A stretch of 64,000 nucleotides of DNA from NCBI RefSeq assembly GCF_000003195.3, contig NC_012872.2:50325695-50389694 (forward strand), written 5' to 3'. The position numbers were made by a program, and so were the translations under genes. Within the stretch, counting starts at the first letter, position 1. Each line of letters starts with the position of its first letter. The notes under the pieces are model-generated. The model worked only from the letters and a program-made list of their open reading frames with translations. It was not told the DNA's origin and did no database searches. Shown piece after piece: positions 33,441 to 44,738 of the stretch. Origin of the DNA: Sorghum bicolor. Lineage: Eukaryota; Streptophyta; Magnoliopsida; Poales; Poaceae.

Positions 33441-34946
33441 TTAAGAATAAGAGTATGGTGTGGAGATAAAGAAATGAGAACCACTAGTGTTAGATGAAGG
33501 ATTGCAGGATGAAGGAGGAGAAATAGTAGAGAGTGTACCAGCATCCGATATCATGTGGGAGCCCTGACCAGAGTTGTCATTTGACTCAGAAGGTGCTGAA
33601 GGAGGGTTCAACATCATCGTGCTGAACGAGTGAGCCAAGGATGGTTGATCCCATGAACCACCCTGCATAGGGTTCCACAGCTGCTGTGGGTGCAGTGGCG
33701 ATGACATCATCTGCTCCTGTGATGGTAGAGAAGCCGGCACGAACTGCTGTAGAGGTGGACTGCCTGACACTCCCCCATAGTAGGGTCCGAGGTGGCCGTA
33801 GGGAGGGAACCCAGTGCCTAGTGGTGCAGCAGCCATCGCCGAAGGAGCACATGAGCCAACCACGGGGGCGCGATCGTACGACCACATCTGCATTGTGCCC
33901 ACCCAAGGGTGGGCAAAGGACGGATGCGGCACAGTGGCAACACCTAGAGCAGACGGTGAAGAACTGCCATGAGCGCTGGACTTGCTCCCACGACCACGGC
34001 GACGGTTGTTGTTGTAATTGTGTCGTGAACCATTGGGCTTGGAGGGACCAGCCGGGCACGACGGTGGGGGGCTAGCCGGACTAGTCGGGCATGGCGGAGG
34101 GTTGACCACCATGGCCGCAGATGGAGATGGTGGTGCAGCATCAAGATCGATCTCCTCTAGTTGCAGGTGAGTACGGGCCTCAGCGAATGTGGGGAACGGG
34201 CGATGCATCTTTAGGTTTGACACCATGTGCCGAAATTTGCTGTTAAGGCCGCGAAGGAGAGTAAGAACCATCTGACGATCACTGATGGGATCACCGAACT
34301 CACCAAGGGTGGCAGCCATGGTTTCAAGGCGGCGACAATAATCCCCAACGGACATAGAGCCTTGACGGAGGTTACGAAACTGAGTCTCAAGCAGTAGCGC
34401 ACGGGACTCGCTATGATTAAGGAACTCATCCTCGAGGAACCGCCAAGCGCCGCGAGCGTTGAATGAGTGAATCATCAAGGACTGAAGGAGGTCGTTGGAG
34501 ACGGTGCCATAGATCCACGTCAACACTGTGCAGTCCATTTGGACCCAAACAGGGCGGTCTGACAAGGCTTCATCGTAGAGGACGTGGCGAGTTAGGGCGT
34601 ACTTGCCCAGCACCACGAGGAAGAGGCCACGCCATTTGTTGAAGTTGTTGGCAATCGAATCTAGGGTAACCGGGATCAACACCTTGATATTGAGGACGGC
34701 GGTGGCTTGCGCCCACAGTGTGGCATGATCGGCCTCGTGTTGGTCGAGGGCGAGCGCACGTTGGCGAACGGCTTCAGCAAGGCACGTTGCCTCGTCTGCG
34801 ACGGCTTCATCAGCCATGGGGCCCGACGATTGTGGCTTGGCGAGCACGCGGAGGGCACCAGCGATCCAGTCAGCGGCTGCCTGGCGAGGAACGACGCAGG
34901 CAAGCGAGTAGTCAGCGACGCATGGAGCGGAAAGAGAAAGGGTCAA
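33441..34946 (-). CDS. Copia gag polyprotein (501 aa frame), retained open
   Basis: The frame is open for 501 residues on the minus strand. Its middle is the plant copia gag domain (UBN2/retrotran_gag type), with NNFNKWRGLFLVVLGKYAL, GTVSNDLLQSLM, LLETQFRNLRQGSMSVGDYC and MVLTLLRGLN. The N-terminal part is alanine-rich. The C-terminal part is a proline/serine-rich low-complexity region with an RRRGRGSK basic patch, and I see no CCHC zinc knuckle. It probably continued into pol in one frame originally. It is the only intact frame of an otherwise dead element, and its expression is doubtful. Confidence 0.8.
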   Translation of the reverse strand: MTLSLSAPCVADYSLACVVPRQAAADWIAGALRVLAKPQSSGPMADEAVADEATCLAEAVRQRALALDQHEADHATLWAQATAVLNIKVLIPVTLDSIANNFNKWRGLFLVVLGKYALTRHVLYDEALSDRPVWVQMDCTVLTWIYGTVSNDLLQSLMIHSFNARGAWRFLEDEFLNHSESRALLLETQFRNLRQGSMSVGDYCRRLETMAATLGEFGDPISDRQMVLTLLRGLNSKFRHMVSNLKMHRPFPTFAEARTHLQLEEIDLDAAPPSPSAAMVVNPPPCPTSPASPPPSCPAGPSKPNGSRHNYNNNRRRGRGSKSSAHGSSSPSALGVATVPHPSFAHPWVGTMQMWSYDRAPVVGSCAPSAMAAAPLGTGFPPYGHLGPYYGGVSGSPPLQQFVPASLPSQEQMMSSPLHPQQLWNPMQGGSWDQPSLAHSFSTMMLNPPSAPSESNDNSGQGSHMISDAGTLSTISPPSSCNPSSNTSGSHFFISTPYSYS

Positions 34947-34961
34947 TGGTGAATGATACCA

Positions 34962-35091
34962 TGTAACCGTAGAGGTGAATAAATTATATTACATTTGAAG
35001 AGGTTCACGTTACATGTATATAGGAGCCCTAGAGAGAAGCTAGAGAGGCAAATGTAGAAGCTAAGCTAGATTGAGAACCATACGTTAGACA
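34962..35091 (-). repeat. 5' LTR of the decayed copia element
   Basis: It is ~130 bp starting TGTAACC on the plus strand, flanked on its left by the complement of the primer site. Confidence 0.75.
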
Positions 35092-35438
35092 AGCACGAAG
35101 GATAATGTTGTGATAGCAAAATTCACATCATAGGAAGTGGACGATCAAATATACGAGCATCTCCAACAGATTGCTTCTACTCTCATGGTGTTGTAACCCC
35201 CATAAAGTACTACTATTGGAGTTGTAGCAATACACTAATCTCAAGGTGTTGTAATCTCATTTACTGCGATTTTAAGGTTTGTAGTGAAAATTATATAAAA
35301 GTTACACCCTAATTAGTAACTTACCTAGAGCGCCAAAATTCCTACGTAATTTTCTCTGTCCTACAACGGTTTAATTAGGATTTGCAGAACACAGGCAGGG
35401 CCTGACTAATTTTTGCTGTTTGATGTAATCGTTTTTAA
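35092..35438. other. Intergenic AT-rich stretch with a degenerate MITE end
   Basis: GAGCATCTCCAACAG near 35156 resembles a common grass MITE terminus, but no matching second end was found. No gene is seen. Confidence 0.4.
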
Positions 35439-35667
35439 GGCCTTGTTTTAGGTTTTGTTTAGTTCACCTCAAAAACAAAAACTTTTCAAAATTTTCCGTC
35501 ATATCGAATTTTGCGACACACATGCATGGAGAATTAAATATAGATAAAAATAAAAATTAATTGCACAGTTTGCCTGTAGATCGCGAGACGAATCTTTTAA
35601 ATCTAATTATAAAAACAAAAATGCTACAGTGTCAAAATCCAAATATTTTTTCGATCTAAACAAGACC
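35439..35667. mobile_element. Tourist-like MITE, GGCCTTGTTTAG family
   Basis: The ends are GGCCTTGTTTTAG and CTAAACAAGACC. Internal family phrases include CATGCATGGAGAATTAAATATAG-like and GAGACGAATCTTTTAAATCTAATTA-like blocks. The flanks are TAA and TTA. Confidence 0.85.
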
Positions 35668-35745
35668 TTAGTTGGTGAAAATTTTTGAATTTAGTTACTT
35701 TATTAGTACTTTCCAATCATGACTAATTAGGTTCAATAATAATAA

Positions 35746-36624
35746 TTATAAAAGAAACAGATCATGGCACAAGAAAGCAGAGCAGAAACGAGGACGTACC
35801 CAGAGGTTAGACGTGGTCAAGCTGGGGAGGCTCCGGTTCCGCCTAAGCCTAAACCTCGTGATCCTCACCGAGACCCTCGGGGAGCCGTCCTCCTCCTCCG
35901 AGGAGACCTCGCGCCCGTCGGCGGGCCTCCCGCGACCGTGATTGTCCCCTCCGAAGCAGGTGGACACGGAGGACGAGGAGTCCGACGACGCCGGCGAGCA
36001 CCACGGGGCGTCGGGACCCGCCGTCGTGTAGCGCTCATGGTTGCCGCGTCTGTTCTTGTTGCTTCCGGCCGCCCTACGCTTGCTCCAGGTCCGAGAGAGG
36101 AGTGCCGCGCCAGCACTCGGCGTCCGCCGGAGGGCAGCGCCGCCGCTCCGGACCCACCTCGGCGTCCTCCTGCCGCCGCCGCCGCGGTAGGGGCCCTGGA
36201 ACACGGTCTTGGGGGACGACAGCGGGGTGTCCCCCGCGGCGAACGACGCTGACACCAGCTGCAGCCGCGGGGGCAGCTTGAGCGGCAGCGGACGCGCGTG
36301 GCCGCTGCTGTCCTGGTGGTCACCGCCAGTTTCGCCTTGGGGAACGAGGCCAGCGTTGGCAGCAGCCGGAGCCGGAGCCGGAGTGGTCGCCTTGGGGAAC
36401 GGGGCCAGCGTTGGCGACGCCTCCTTGGGCTTCCCGGGCGCCTCCTCCCAGAGGAACGGCACGGCGACGAGCGAGCGGCGCGGCGGCGTGTCCGGCGGGC
36501 CCGAGAACGCTGCGCCGGCGCCCAGGTCGGCCACCCGGACGGAGCGCGCGCGGACGGCGAACAGCGCTGGCGCCGGCGGGAGGGAGTGCGACGCCGGCTT
36601 TCTGGTGCGTGCGTCCGCGTCCAT
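35746..36624 (-). CDS. DUF688-type plant protein (292 aa), possibly two-exon
   Basis: The start ATG at 36624 sits in a good plant context (ACCATGG). The frame runs 292 codons to a stop at 35746. Residues 55-67 are VPFLWEEAPGKPK, the signature of the plant DUF688 family (proteins of unknown function). The rest is rich in proline, serine, arginine and glycine. A basic RITRFRLRRNRSLPSL lies near the C-terminus, and there is an acidic SSEEEDG stretch. The gene is very GC-rich against AT-rich flanks. A good splice donor (TGG/GTACGT) at 35799-35800 could end exon 1 after TSNLW, with the last exon further left. The last ~18 residues of the single-exon model are therefore uncertain. Function unknown. 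Confidence 0.7.
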   Translation of the reverse strand: MDADARTRKPASHSLPPAPALFAVRARSVRVADLGAGAAFSGPPDTPPRRSLVAVPFLWEEAPGKPKEASPTLAPFPKATTPAPAPAAANAGLVPQGETGGDHQDSSGHARPLPLKLPPRLQLVSASFAAGDTPLSSPKTVFQGPYRGGGGRRTPRWVRSGGAALRRTPSAGAALLSRTWSKRRAAGSNKNRRGNHERYTTAGPDAPWCSPASSDSSSSVSTCFGGDNHGRGRPADGREVSSEEEDGSPRVSVRITRFRLRRNRSLPSLTTSNLWVRPRFCSAFLCHDLFLL

Positions 36625-37551
36625 GGTTTCTTTCTGGTGCAGTGGTATCGTGCGCACTCTGGGTGGGTGTAGTGAGTGGAGCACGGAGACGGGAGTGGCT
36701 CAAGAACCGGAGGGAGAGGAGCGTCGTCGTCGTCGGAACGCGTGAGCGTGACTTGGTGACGCTCCCGCTCGGCAGGGCCTCCCCTGATAAATGGAAGCCG
36801 CGACGAGTCGTGACGGCAAGCGCGCGCGATTACAGCTGGGGTCCCCCCCGTCTCATCCCAGTCTCCAATTTCCAACCGTGCCCTGTGGACCGACCGAGGA
36901 TGGCTGGACAAAGATAAACTGTTCGTTTTTCTGAAAAACCAGGCCTGGCAGTGGACCTCAGCACCGGTCGGTAGCCACGCCCCAGCCTAGCTTGGGTTGC
37001 ACGAGCGATGCATGAAACAAAGACCCAGCATTGCATGCGTTCCATACTTCCATGGCGCCCATAGACGTGACGTGATCGCTTAGCCCACCAAGACAAGTAG
37101 GACGGATAAAATCAGGTGCTCCGTCCACCTCCCGCCGAATTGCAGCAACAGTCTATTAATGTAAAATTTGTCCAAAGCTCTAGTAATGGAGTGGTTTTCT
37201 TCAGTGGTGTGGCTAGGGTCTAGAGCAAGGGTAGTCCATTTTAGATGTAAAATTATATTATAAAGAGTTATATGTGTAATTTTTATATTTTAGAGAACAC
37301 ATCTACTATAATTTATAAGCTTGAACTAAATTTTAAAAAGATCTATGGACTACCTGTCCGCCTAGCTAGCTCTGCCTATGATTTATTTATAGCAAATCTG
37401 AAAAAAGAGTTAATTTCTATAGGTTATGTAAAAATGCTAATATTTTTCTTTTCTTTTTAAGCTAGACATTGTCAAGGCATGCATCTGACTCTATTAGATG
37501 GGATTACTGTATTTGTTAAGTCAGTCTCAGTTAATTTCATGACACAACTAA
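36625..37551. other. 5' region of the DUF688 gene
   Basis: GC-rich to about 36900, then AT-rich. It should contain the 5' untranslated region and promoter of the minus-strand gene. I see no convincing TATA box. No further gene is supported. Confidence 0.4.
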
Positions 37552-37783
37552 GGCCTTGTTCAGTTTGCAAAACTTTTTGTGTTTTGACACTGTAGCACTT
37601 TCGTTTTTATTTGACAAATATTGTTCAATTATAGAGTAACTAGGTTTAAAAGATTTGTCTCGTGATTTACAGATGAACTGTGCAATTAGTTTTTGTTTTC
37701 ATGTATATTTAATGCACCATGCATATGCCGTAAGATTCGATGTGACGGGGAATCTTGAAAATTTTTGGGAACTAAACAAGGAC
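37552..37783. mobile_element. Tourist-like MITE, GGCCTTGTTTAG family
   Basis: The ends are GGCCTTGTTCAG and CTAAACAAGGAC, flanked by TAA at 37549-37551 and 37784-37786. Internal ACTGTAGCACTTTCGTTT and GATTCGATGTGACGGGGAAT mark the family. Confidence 0.9.
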
Positions 37784-37959
37784 TAAGATTGCCACATCAA
37801 TATTGGTAACTATGACAACAGGTGTCATTTAGATGAAACCCACACTCACTATAATTGACATATCAACTCAACAAATTTATTAATATGTCACAACATTAAA
37901 TTAAAATGAACTCCTTTTTTTAAAAAAAAAATAGAGCTCCATAAATTACTCACTCGTCA

Positions 37960-38240
37960 CAGTCAAATTGCTGGACACCAAGATACAAGTTTTAAGGTAC
38001 ATCATCTCAAACAGATTGGACACCACTAGACAACTTACAACCGAAAGCAGCTAACTCATTAGCTAAGCGATTACAAGACCGAGGAACATCCCTCACAATG
38101 AAACCAACAAACCCCTTTAAAAATAACTCCATTAAAACTGGCCTTAGAAGTTTTCCAAAATGATCTTTTGTTCGCTCATGGTTGAGGGCTAATACAACAA
38201 AGAGGGATGCCTTATACCCTCTTTTCTTTTTTGTTATTGC
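37960..38240 (-). pseudogene. LINE fragment: C-terminal RNase H-like region
   Basis: On the minus strand a frame reads IVRDVPRSCNRLANELAAFG and stops soon after SSGVQSV. This resembles the conserved end of the RNase H (RVT_3) domain of plant LINE polyproteins, with its DVPR.CNR.A..LA pattern. The upstream part (LRPVLMELFLKGFVGF) fits the same domain. Only this 5'-truncated tail is recognisable. Confidence 0.6.
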
Positions 38241-39379
38241 TGTTGTTTCACTGCAACGGCTGTTAAATTCTGAATAAATCTAATAAGTCAAGTCGAATAA
38301 TTGGATCTAGTGAGCAGCGCGGATTTCACCCTAAAAACTTAACCATATGAGCTGGTGCAAACTAATTTGTTGTTTTCACTTCGAAGTATCCTTTCCTAGC
38401 CAGCATTCATGTTAGATAATTGGATAGACAGACTGAGTTTTTTTATAAAAGAAAAATTGCATCCACTTTTTCTTAAAAAAAGAAACTCCCTACACACAAA
38501 CACGAAGGAGTGCATTTGTCGAGTTTCTATTATAGCATGGCTGGATCCATTTGGCGTGTTCGTCTCACCACTGATTGTCTTTCCTCCCGAGAACATCCAA
38601 ATACAATACCTGCAGGTGCCATATACTACAAAATATACAGAGGTCCCTGTCTGTCATCAGTAAAATCTACTTTGCAGCTCTGCCGTTGCCTTGTTTCCTA
38701 CGCCGCTCGGCAACCAAAATGTCGCCCGCCCTTCGTCCACGGCGCAACCTCCCCCTCGGAGAATTTTGGCACCAGCCAGCAGACGACGTGCACGGCCCCC
38801 CTGCTTTTCCTTTTCCACACCGGCCCGTCACGTCAAAACCTTTGTTCCCAGCCTTCGTTTTCATCGGCACAAACTGACCCGTTCTCGGATGGATGACGCC
38901 AGGATACTTTTTTTGCCGTTGCCTAGACGCCGATGATAGCAGCTTGGCAAATCACGCTCACTAGTTCGGACGGCACTGTATGTCTCAGGCTCTCATCAAC
39001 CGTTTGAAAGAAAAATAAAAATAAAAAACCGTGGCTTTGGTACAGCCAACAACCGTGCTTGGTGTTTACAGTACTGAATTGGCAGACACCGGCGAGATGA
39101 AGATTGTAGTTAGCGTGTGCCTGCAGGAGACGGGTTTAACCTTGATCTCCTGAGCCTATTGCTAAGAGAGGAAATTGTCACTGGGCTTATTGGTTATTGC
39201 TAGTGCTAATTAACCAGTCCCATCAGGAAATTGCGGTTATCCTCACAAGATCACAGCGTTTTGCATTCTTGCGTATGTGATGCTTTCATAGGGAGCAGAT
39301 AGGACGAGGCTGATTGAAAAGGCATGAGGTGAGACATCATGCTAGTTCGGCATATGTACTAGATTTAGTTGGGCAGTAC
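38241..39379. other. Intergenic region, no supported gene
   Basis: A GC-rich patch at 38690-38930 gives overlapping frames on both strands without domains. The remainder is AT-rich. I see nothing further. Confidence 0.4.
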
Positions 39380-39387
39380 CTGTCATA

Positions 39388-42300
39388 CAGTGGCGGGCCC
39401 AATAGGTAGTCCAGATAGGCACAGGACTACTCTAGATTTTGGCCTAAAAATTTTTTTAGTACTCCTTTCAGCCCATAGAAACTTGGCCCATTCTCTTTCT
39501 CGGTTTCTCCCTTCTCAGCGTCATCCGACATTGGCGACATCCCCATCCCGCATCCGCCAGTGGCATCCGCATCTGAGTCTGAGGGCGAGGACTCGAGACG
39601 GGGTCTGGCCGCCCCCGTGCCGCAGTGTCGCACTGTCGCTGGCCCGCTGCCGCGCCGTCGTGCGCCCACCGCGGAGGCGGAGCCGGCGAGCCACGGTGCC
39701 CCCGTGCCGCACGCCGTCACGCGCGGACGCGCAACGCGCCCACCACGCCGCACGCCGCCACGAGCCACTGCCGCACGCCGCCACGCCGGCCTGCCGTTGA
39801 CCCGCCGCGGCGCCGCCTCCCTCGACCCCTGCCGTGTGCCGTCAGTCAGTTCAGTTCTTGAGTTCTTGGTGAGTTGATTTTTTTCCCAGATCTGTGAGAC
39901 TGTGATTTTGTTTGACTTAGAGCCAATAATTAAATGAATTTGTTGATATATTTTTAGGAAGTTGAGGCATGAAGAAATCAAATATAACAGTTTTTTCAGA
40001 AACATGAGAAGAAAAAAATTACAACTCAGATTGCTCCACCAATTCCAGTTATTCATGAAGAGTTGTCTATTCTAATTGTAGAAGATCCTCTAATTGTGAG
40101 TGTAGAAAGTGGTATTTTACCTGTGGATAAAGAGACAGAAACACCTACAGCTACAAGCACCACAACTCTACCCGCAACAGATGAAGTTGAAGAAGAGATA
40201 GAAGCAGTAGAAGTAGAACTGCCTCTAGTTGCAGCTGCTGATGTTGATTCTCTTGAGCATGACCCAGGCCTAAGGAGGTCTATTTTATTCTTTGATGTGA
40301 ATGAACAAGATTCTATCAGAAGAAGGTACATTTTAAAAGGCCCATGTCATCTTTATAGCTATGTCTATCCATTCAGAAAAATCTATGGGAAAGATCGCAG
40401 CTTTAGTTTTCTTTGGTTTCAAAAGTACTGGTGGATTGAATATAGTGTAGAGAAGGATGCAGCATATTGCTTTCACTGTTATTTATTTGGTAAAGGAAGT
40501 GGAAAATTTATTACATCTAGGTTGGAATAATTGGAATATTGGAGCTATTGCACTTGACAAACATCAGAATTCAACTTTACACAAGTTTGCTCAAGAGAAA
40601 TACAGCTTATTTGTGCAAAATGGTACAGAAATTGATATTGTCATTGTGAAGGTGTCAGAAAAGGATAGAGCTGATTACAAGGCTAGGTTGACTTATTCAC
40701 TCAGATGTTTGAGGTTTCTTTTGAATCAGGGATTAGCTTTTCGTGGGCATGATGAAACTGAACAAAGTGTCAACAGAGGAATTTTCTTGAACTCTTGAAT
40801 TGGCTTGCAGGAAATAATGAAGAGGTGAACAAAGTGGTTCTGAAAAATGCCCCAGGTAATTGCACATTAACCTCCCCTCGCATACAAAAATAAATTATTA
40901 GATGTTACTCTGAGGAAACTACTAGATCCATACTTGAAGCACTTGGGGATGATTACTATGCAATTCTAGCTTATGAATGTAGTGATATATCACATAAAGA
41001 GCAACTAGCAGTTTGCTTGCGTTATGTTGATAAATGTGGAAGTGTTTGTGAAAAGTTTCTTGGAATAGTTCATGTTCCTGGCACCACTTCTTTGGAACTT
41101 AAAGCAGCTATTCAATCTTTACTCACTAGTCATCACTTGACTCTTAGTTCTTGTCGTGGGCAAGGATATGATGGGGCTAGTAACATGAAAGGAGAGGTTA
41201 AGGGGCTGAAAACATTGATAATAAAAGAGACTCCTTTTGCTTATTATGTGCATTGTTTTGCACATCAACTCCAATTAGTACTTGTTGTAGTTGCAAAGGG
41301 AGATGTTGGGGCTAGTACTTTTTTTGTTAATGTTTCACGCTTGCTGAATATTGTTGGAGTTTCTTGCAAACGCCATGATATGCTTCGAGATGTTAGAGCA
41401 CGAAAACTGAAGAAAGCACTTGAATTGGGTGAAATAGAAAGTGAAAGTAGGTTAAATCAAGAGATGGGACTGGCTAGGCCTGGTGACAGTAGGTGGGGTT
41501 CTCATTATAGAACTGTTTTGCATATCATTGACATGTATTCAACCATTCGGGAAGTACTCATAACCCTTGGAAATGATCCCACACAAAGAGATGATTGGCC
41601 AAACATACATGCTATGGTTCTGATTTTAGAGTCATTTGAGTTTGTTTTCAATGCCCACTTGATGCTTGTGATTCTTGGGTACACCAATGAGTTATCTCAA
41701 TCTTTGCAAAAGAGAGATCAAGATATTGTTAATGCAATGACACTTGTTGGTGTGGCAAAGATAAGGTTCCAACAATTGAGGTCTAATGGGTGGGAAGATT
41801 TCTTAGAGAAGGTTAAATCATTTTGTATCAAATTCTCTATTGATATTCCTGCAATGGATAGCAAATATGAGCCTCATGGAAGATCCCATCGTTTTTATCC
41901 TATACAAACAATTGATGATCATTATAGAAGAGAAGTGTATATTGGTATTATTGATAGAATTCATCAAGAGCTTGAGAATCGGTTTGATGAGGTTAGTAGG
42001 GAATTGCTTATTTGTATGGCAGCATTGAATCCTTCCAATTCATTTGCCTCATTTGATGCTAAGAAAATCCTTAAGCTTGCAACTTATTATCTCCAAGATT
42101 TTTCAAGTTCGGATTTGAGGACACTTGAAATTCAACTTGGCACATATATTGAAGATGTGAAGATGGATGACAGATTTCAAGGACTGACCACCCTCGGTGA
42201 GCTCTCTACCAAGCTTGTTGGCACTAATAAACATGAATATTATGGTTTGGTGTACTTAGTCCTTAAATTGGTATTGATCTTACCGGTGGCGACAGCAAGT

Positions 42301-42687
42301 GTTGAAAGAGTTTTCTCTGCCTTGTGTTTAGTGAAGAATAAGGTGAGAAATAGTATGAGTGATAGGCTATTGAACGATTGTTTGGTTACCTTTATTGAGC
42401 GTGATATATTCTCTTCTGTAAGCGAGGATGACATAATTCATGCTTTCATGGCAATGAGAAAGCGCAAATTAAAGTAGTCATGTATATTTATGTAAGACCT
42501 TATCTTATATGTAATCTATTTGTGCAAGTTCCAGACCAATTTATGTAAGCTTTGAACATTAAATTGTATTGTCGCAATTTGCTTATTTTATAGTCATTTT
42601 ATCAAATTTTTTCTTTGAATTTTACCGTCTTGCGCATGAAAAGAATTTTTAGGACTACCTTGGTTTCAATTCCTGGGTCCGCCACTG
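39388..42687 (+). mobile_element. Complete hAT transposon (3.3 kb)
   Basis: Inverted ends are CAGTGGCGGGCCCA (39388-39401) and TGGGTCCGCCACTG (42674-42687). A perfect 8-bp duplication, CTGTCATA, lies at 39380-39387 and 42688-42695, so the boundaries are exact. Inside, a GC-rich leader (39530-39860) is followed by a possible 5' intron (39868-39958, GTGAGT...TTTTAG) and a transposase gene. The transposase is broken, so movement would need another source. Several short CAGTGGC- or CAGGGAC-ended elements in this window may be its relatives. Confidence 0.93.
39970..42477 (+). pseudogene. hAT transposase, TTF-type zinc finger/ZMYM1-like, with two frameshifts and a stop
   Basis: The N-terminal region (40250-40530) is a TTF-type zinc finger as in the ZMYM1-like/DUF4371 transposases (GPCHLYSYVYPFRK, FLWFQKYWWIEYSVEKDAAY, CFHCYLFG). 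A catalytic region follows: GQGYDGASNMKGEVKGL, YYVHCFAHQLQLVLV, RPGDSRWGSHYRT. The C-terminal hAT dimerisation domain is LPVATASVERVFSALCLVKN to LVTFIERDIF. Frameshifts lie near 40505 and 40780, and a TAA replaces a sense codon near 40892. The last 486 codons (41017-42477) are intact. Such proteins cut and paste DNA in the nucleus. The start is uncertain because of a frame change near 40000. Confidence 0.9.
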
Positions 42688-42699
42688 CTGTCATATAGT

Positions 42700-44420
42700 C
42701 ATGACAATGAATTTTGATGGCTGAAAGGGGTGTGCTCAGGTTTTGGGGTAAGGAATATTGATTTTTTACCGATCGGTCTAGCGTTCTTGCGGAGGATCCA
42801 CGGGAACATTGACTGTAGAGGCTAAGTGTTGGTTGTGTGTGCTCTATGGGCGTTCTCACAAACGGTCACATGTTCTGACAGTCGGTTAGCGGGAACAGCG
42901 ATAGAACCTATATGTTCTTCACAAATTTTTGGTGTTCATAGTTGATGTGACTTTGGCTTGTGGATGATGTTTACCATACATGTGTAGGGGTATCTAGGTA
43001 TGTTTATGTGATGTGTTGGGCTTGTGAAAGCTGTTTTGAGCTTCTAAGTACAAGGTGGTGCTAGTGATTAGAGATTAACTCATCCATAATAAAGAGGATG
43101 AAATCCATGAACTTAGGCATAGCAACTTATCTTTGTGATTGGAAGACCTTTTGGACACCAAGATCATACTTGAACCTTGCTATATCTTGCTTCCAAACAA
43201 GAGATACGGATGGGATCCTGATCATGATTTTCTTACAAAAAGCATAGATATTCCATTAGAGAGAATTTGGAGGGATGCATGAGATGATTGAGCAAGAGAT
43301 GGCCTTGAGCTTGCACTTGAAATGATGGAGCAACGAGAAATCTTCATCTTGCATCCATGCATGGATTAAACCAAGAGTTAGGGTTTGTGAGATGATTTCA
43401 AGTAAATGAAAAGGGGATTTCTTGAACTCACCCAAGAATAGAGATGGAGAGGAAGATCCCCTCCTCCTTGAGGTGATGATGCTTGAGTACTCCTTGATCT
43501 TCATTTCTCTCTTACTTTTCTTCTCCTTTGTTCATTTCTCACTTGTTCTTCCTTGTTATTCATTGGGATGAGTGGAGTGTTTGATAGAGTGAGTGCAAGT
43601 GACCTGGTTCAGCTGGCTTCAATCTCTATTTTGTGCTGACATGTGAGTTCGAAAGGAGAGGAAGGAGGACAACTCATCTAAAGTGATTTTGCTGAATCAT
43701 TGGTATGGTAGATGGTTTGAGAGATCATAGATTTTGGGAATTTTTATTTAGAGAGAAGGGTTTGACCTTGTGACCTTCACCTTCGATCAAGGAGTTGATT
43801 GAAGTTGTCGAAGAGTTAGAGAACACCTTTTGAACAATATCTTAGAGAGTCATCGTCAAGTCAATTGAAGGGTGATTGAGGTTGAACCTCGTAGGGGTCT
43901 AACCCACAAAGATCAATCTTTCATTTACAGGAATTTAGAAATTGGCCAAGTTTTCGTAGAGCCAAATGCTAAACTTAACAATCATCTATCGATCAAGAGA
44001 AAATGCACGATATCTCAAATCGAAGAATCTAATACCAAGCGTAAGCCATACTCCCTAGACAAGGAAGAATCGAAAGTTGTGGGGGTGTTCAAAGGATTTG
44101 TTTTTTTTCTTGCAAAAAAATTTTAGATAATGGATTTTCATTAATATGGATTCTATATCCACGAAGGATATGCACAGCCAAAAGGATACAAAAGCATTTA
44201 GACTCACATCTATACAAACCTCAACAATAAGAACACATCACTAAAAAAGAGAAAAAAAACTATGATCTCGACACATTTTTGCTTCCCGACATTCTCTCCT
44301 GAAAGAGATTTAGTGCGTGGAAGTTGTCAAATCATTACCGTCTCAATTGCGCCATCGCTGTGAACCCCCATTAGTACTATCTTCATCCGCTACAATAAGC
44401 TGGCACCATGTATCACCAGC
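42700..44420. other. Unassigned, probably decayed repeat sequence
   Basis: This is an AT-rich non-coding stretch. Text near 43020-43620 reads like an old LTR or 3' region, but I find no paired repeat or coding domain. A short frame at 43872-44126 has no recognisable homology. Nothing else is supported. Confidence 0.35.
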
Positions 44421-44422
44421 TA

Positions 44423-44653
44423 GGCCTTGTTTAATTTCCAAAATTTTTCAAGATTCTTCGTCATATTAAATTTTAAGGCACATGCATGGAGCATTAAATA
44501 TAGATAAAAAAATAATTAATTGCATAATTTATCTGTAATTTACAAGACGAATCTTTTGAGGCTAGTTAGTCCATGATTAGACAATAATTGTCAAATAAAA
44601 ACAAAAGTGCTATAGTAACCAAATTCAAAAAATTTGGCGAACTAAACAAGACC
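44423..44653. mobile_element. Tourist-like MITE, GGCCTTGTTTAG family
   Basis: The ends are GGCCTTGTTTAA and CTAAACAAGACC. The family core CATGCATGGAGCATTAAATA and AAGACGAATCTTTTGAG is present. Confidence 0.85.
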
Positions 44654-44738
44654 TTAGCTTAGCTTTATCCGTCATCATTGTCCAGTCAAAACTAGTTGAT
44701 TAGACACGATGCGACAGGATCCGCTTCTGTTTTGGCAG

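Larger units (their letters stand above)
31724..35091 (-). mobile_element. Decayed Ty1/copia retrotransposon with short LTRs, minus strand
   Basis: Short LTRs of ~130-146 bp lie at 34962-35091 (5') and 31724-31869 (3'). Shared phrases are AATTA(C/T)ATTA and GAAGAGGTTCACG, and the ends are TGTAACC...TTAGACA. A primer site TGGTATCATTCACC (minus strand) directly abuts the 5' LTR. Gag, integrase, RT and RNase H follow in copia order on the minus strand. Only gag is open; the rest carries stops and deletions, and the element is shorter than usual for the group. No target-site duplication is evident. Confidence 0.85.

Noticed and set aside
31719..35096. Target-site duplication around the decayed copia element
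   Set aside because: The flanks GTAAG and AGCAC do not match, so no duplication is claimed.
36209..36745. Plus-strand frames opposite the DUF688 gene
   Set aside because: They are the GC-rich shadows of the minus-strand gene, which alone has the VPFLWEEAPGKPK signature and a good ATG context.
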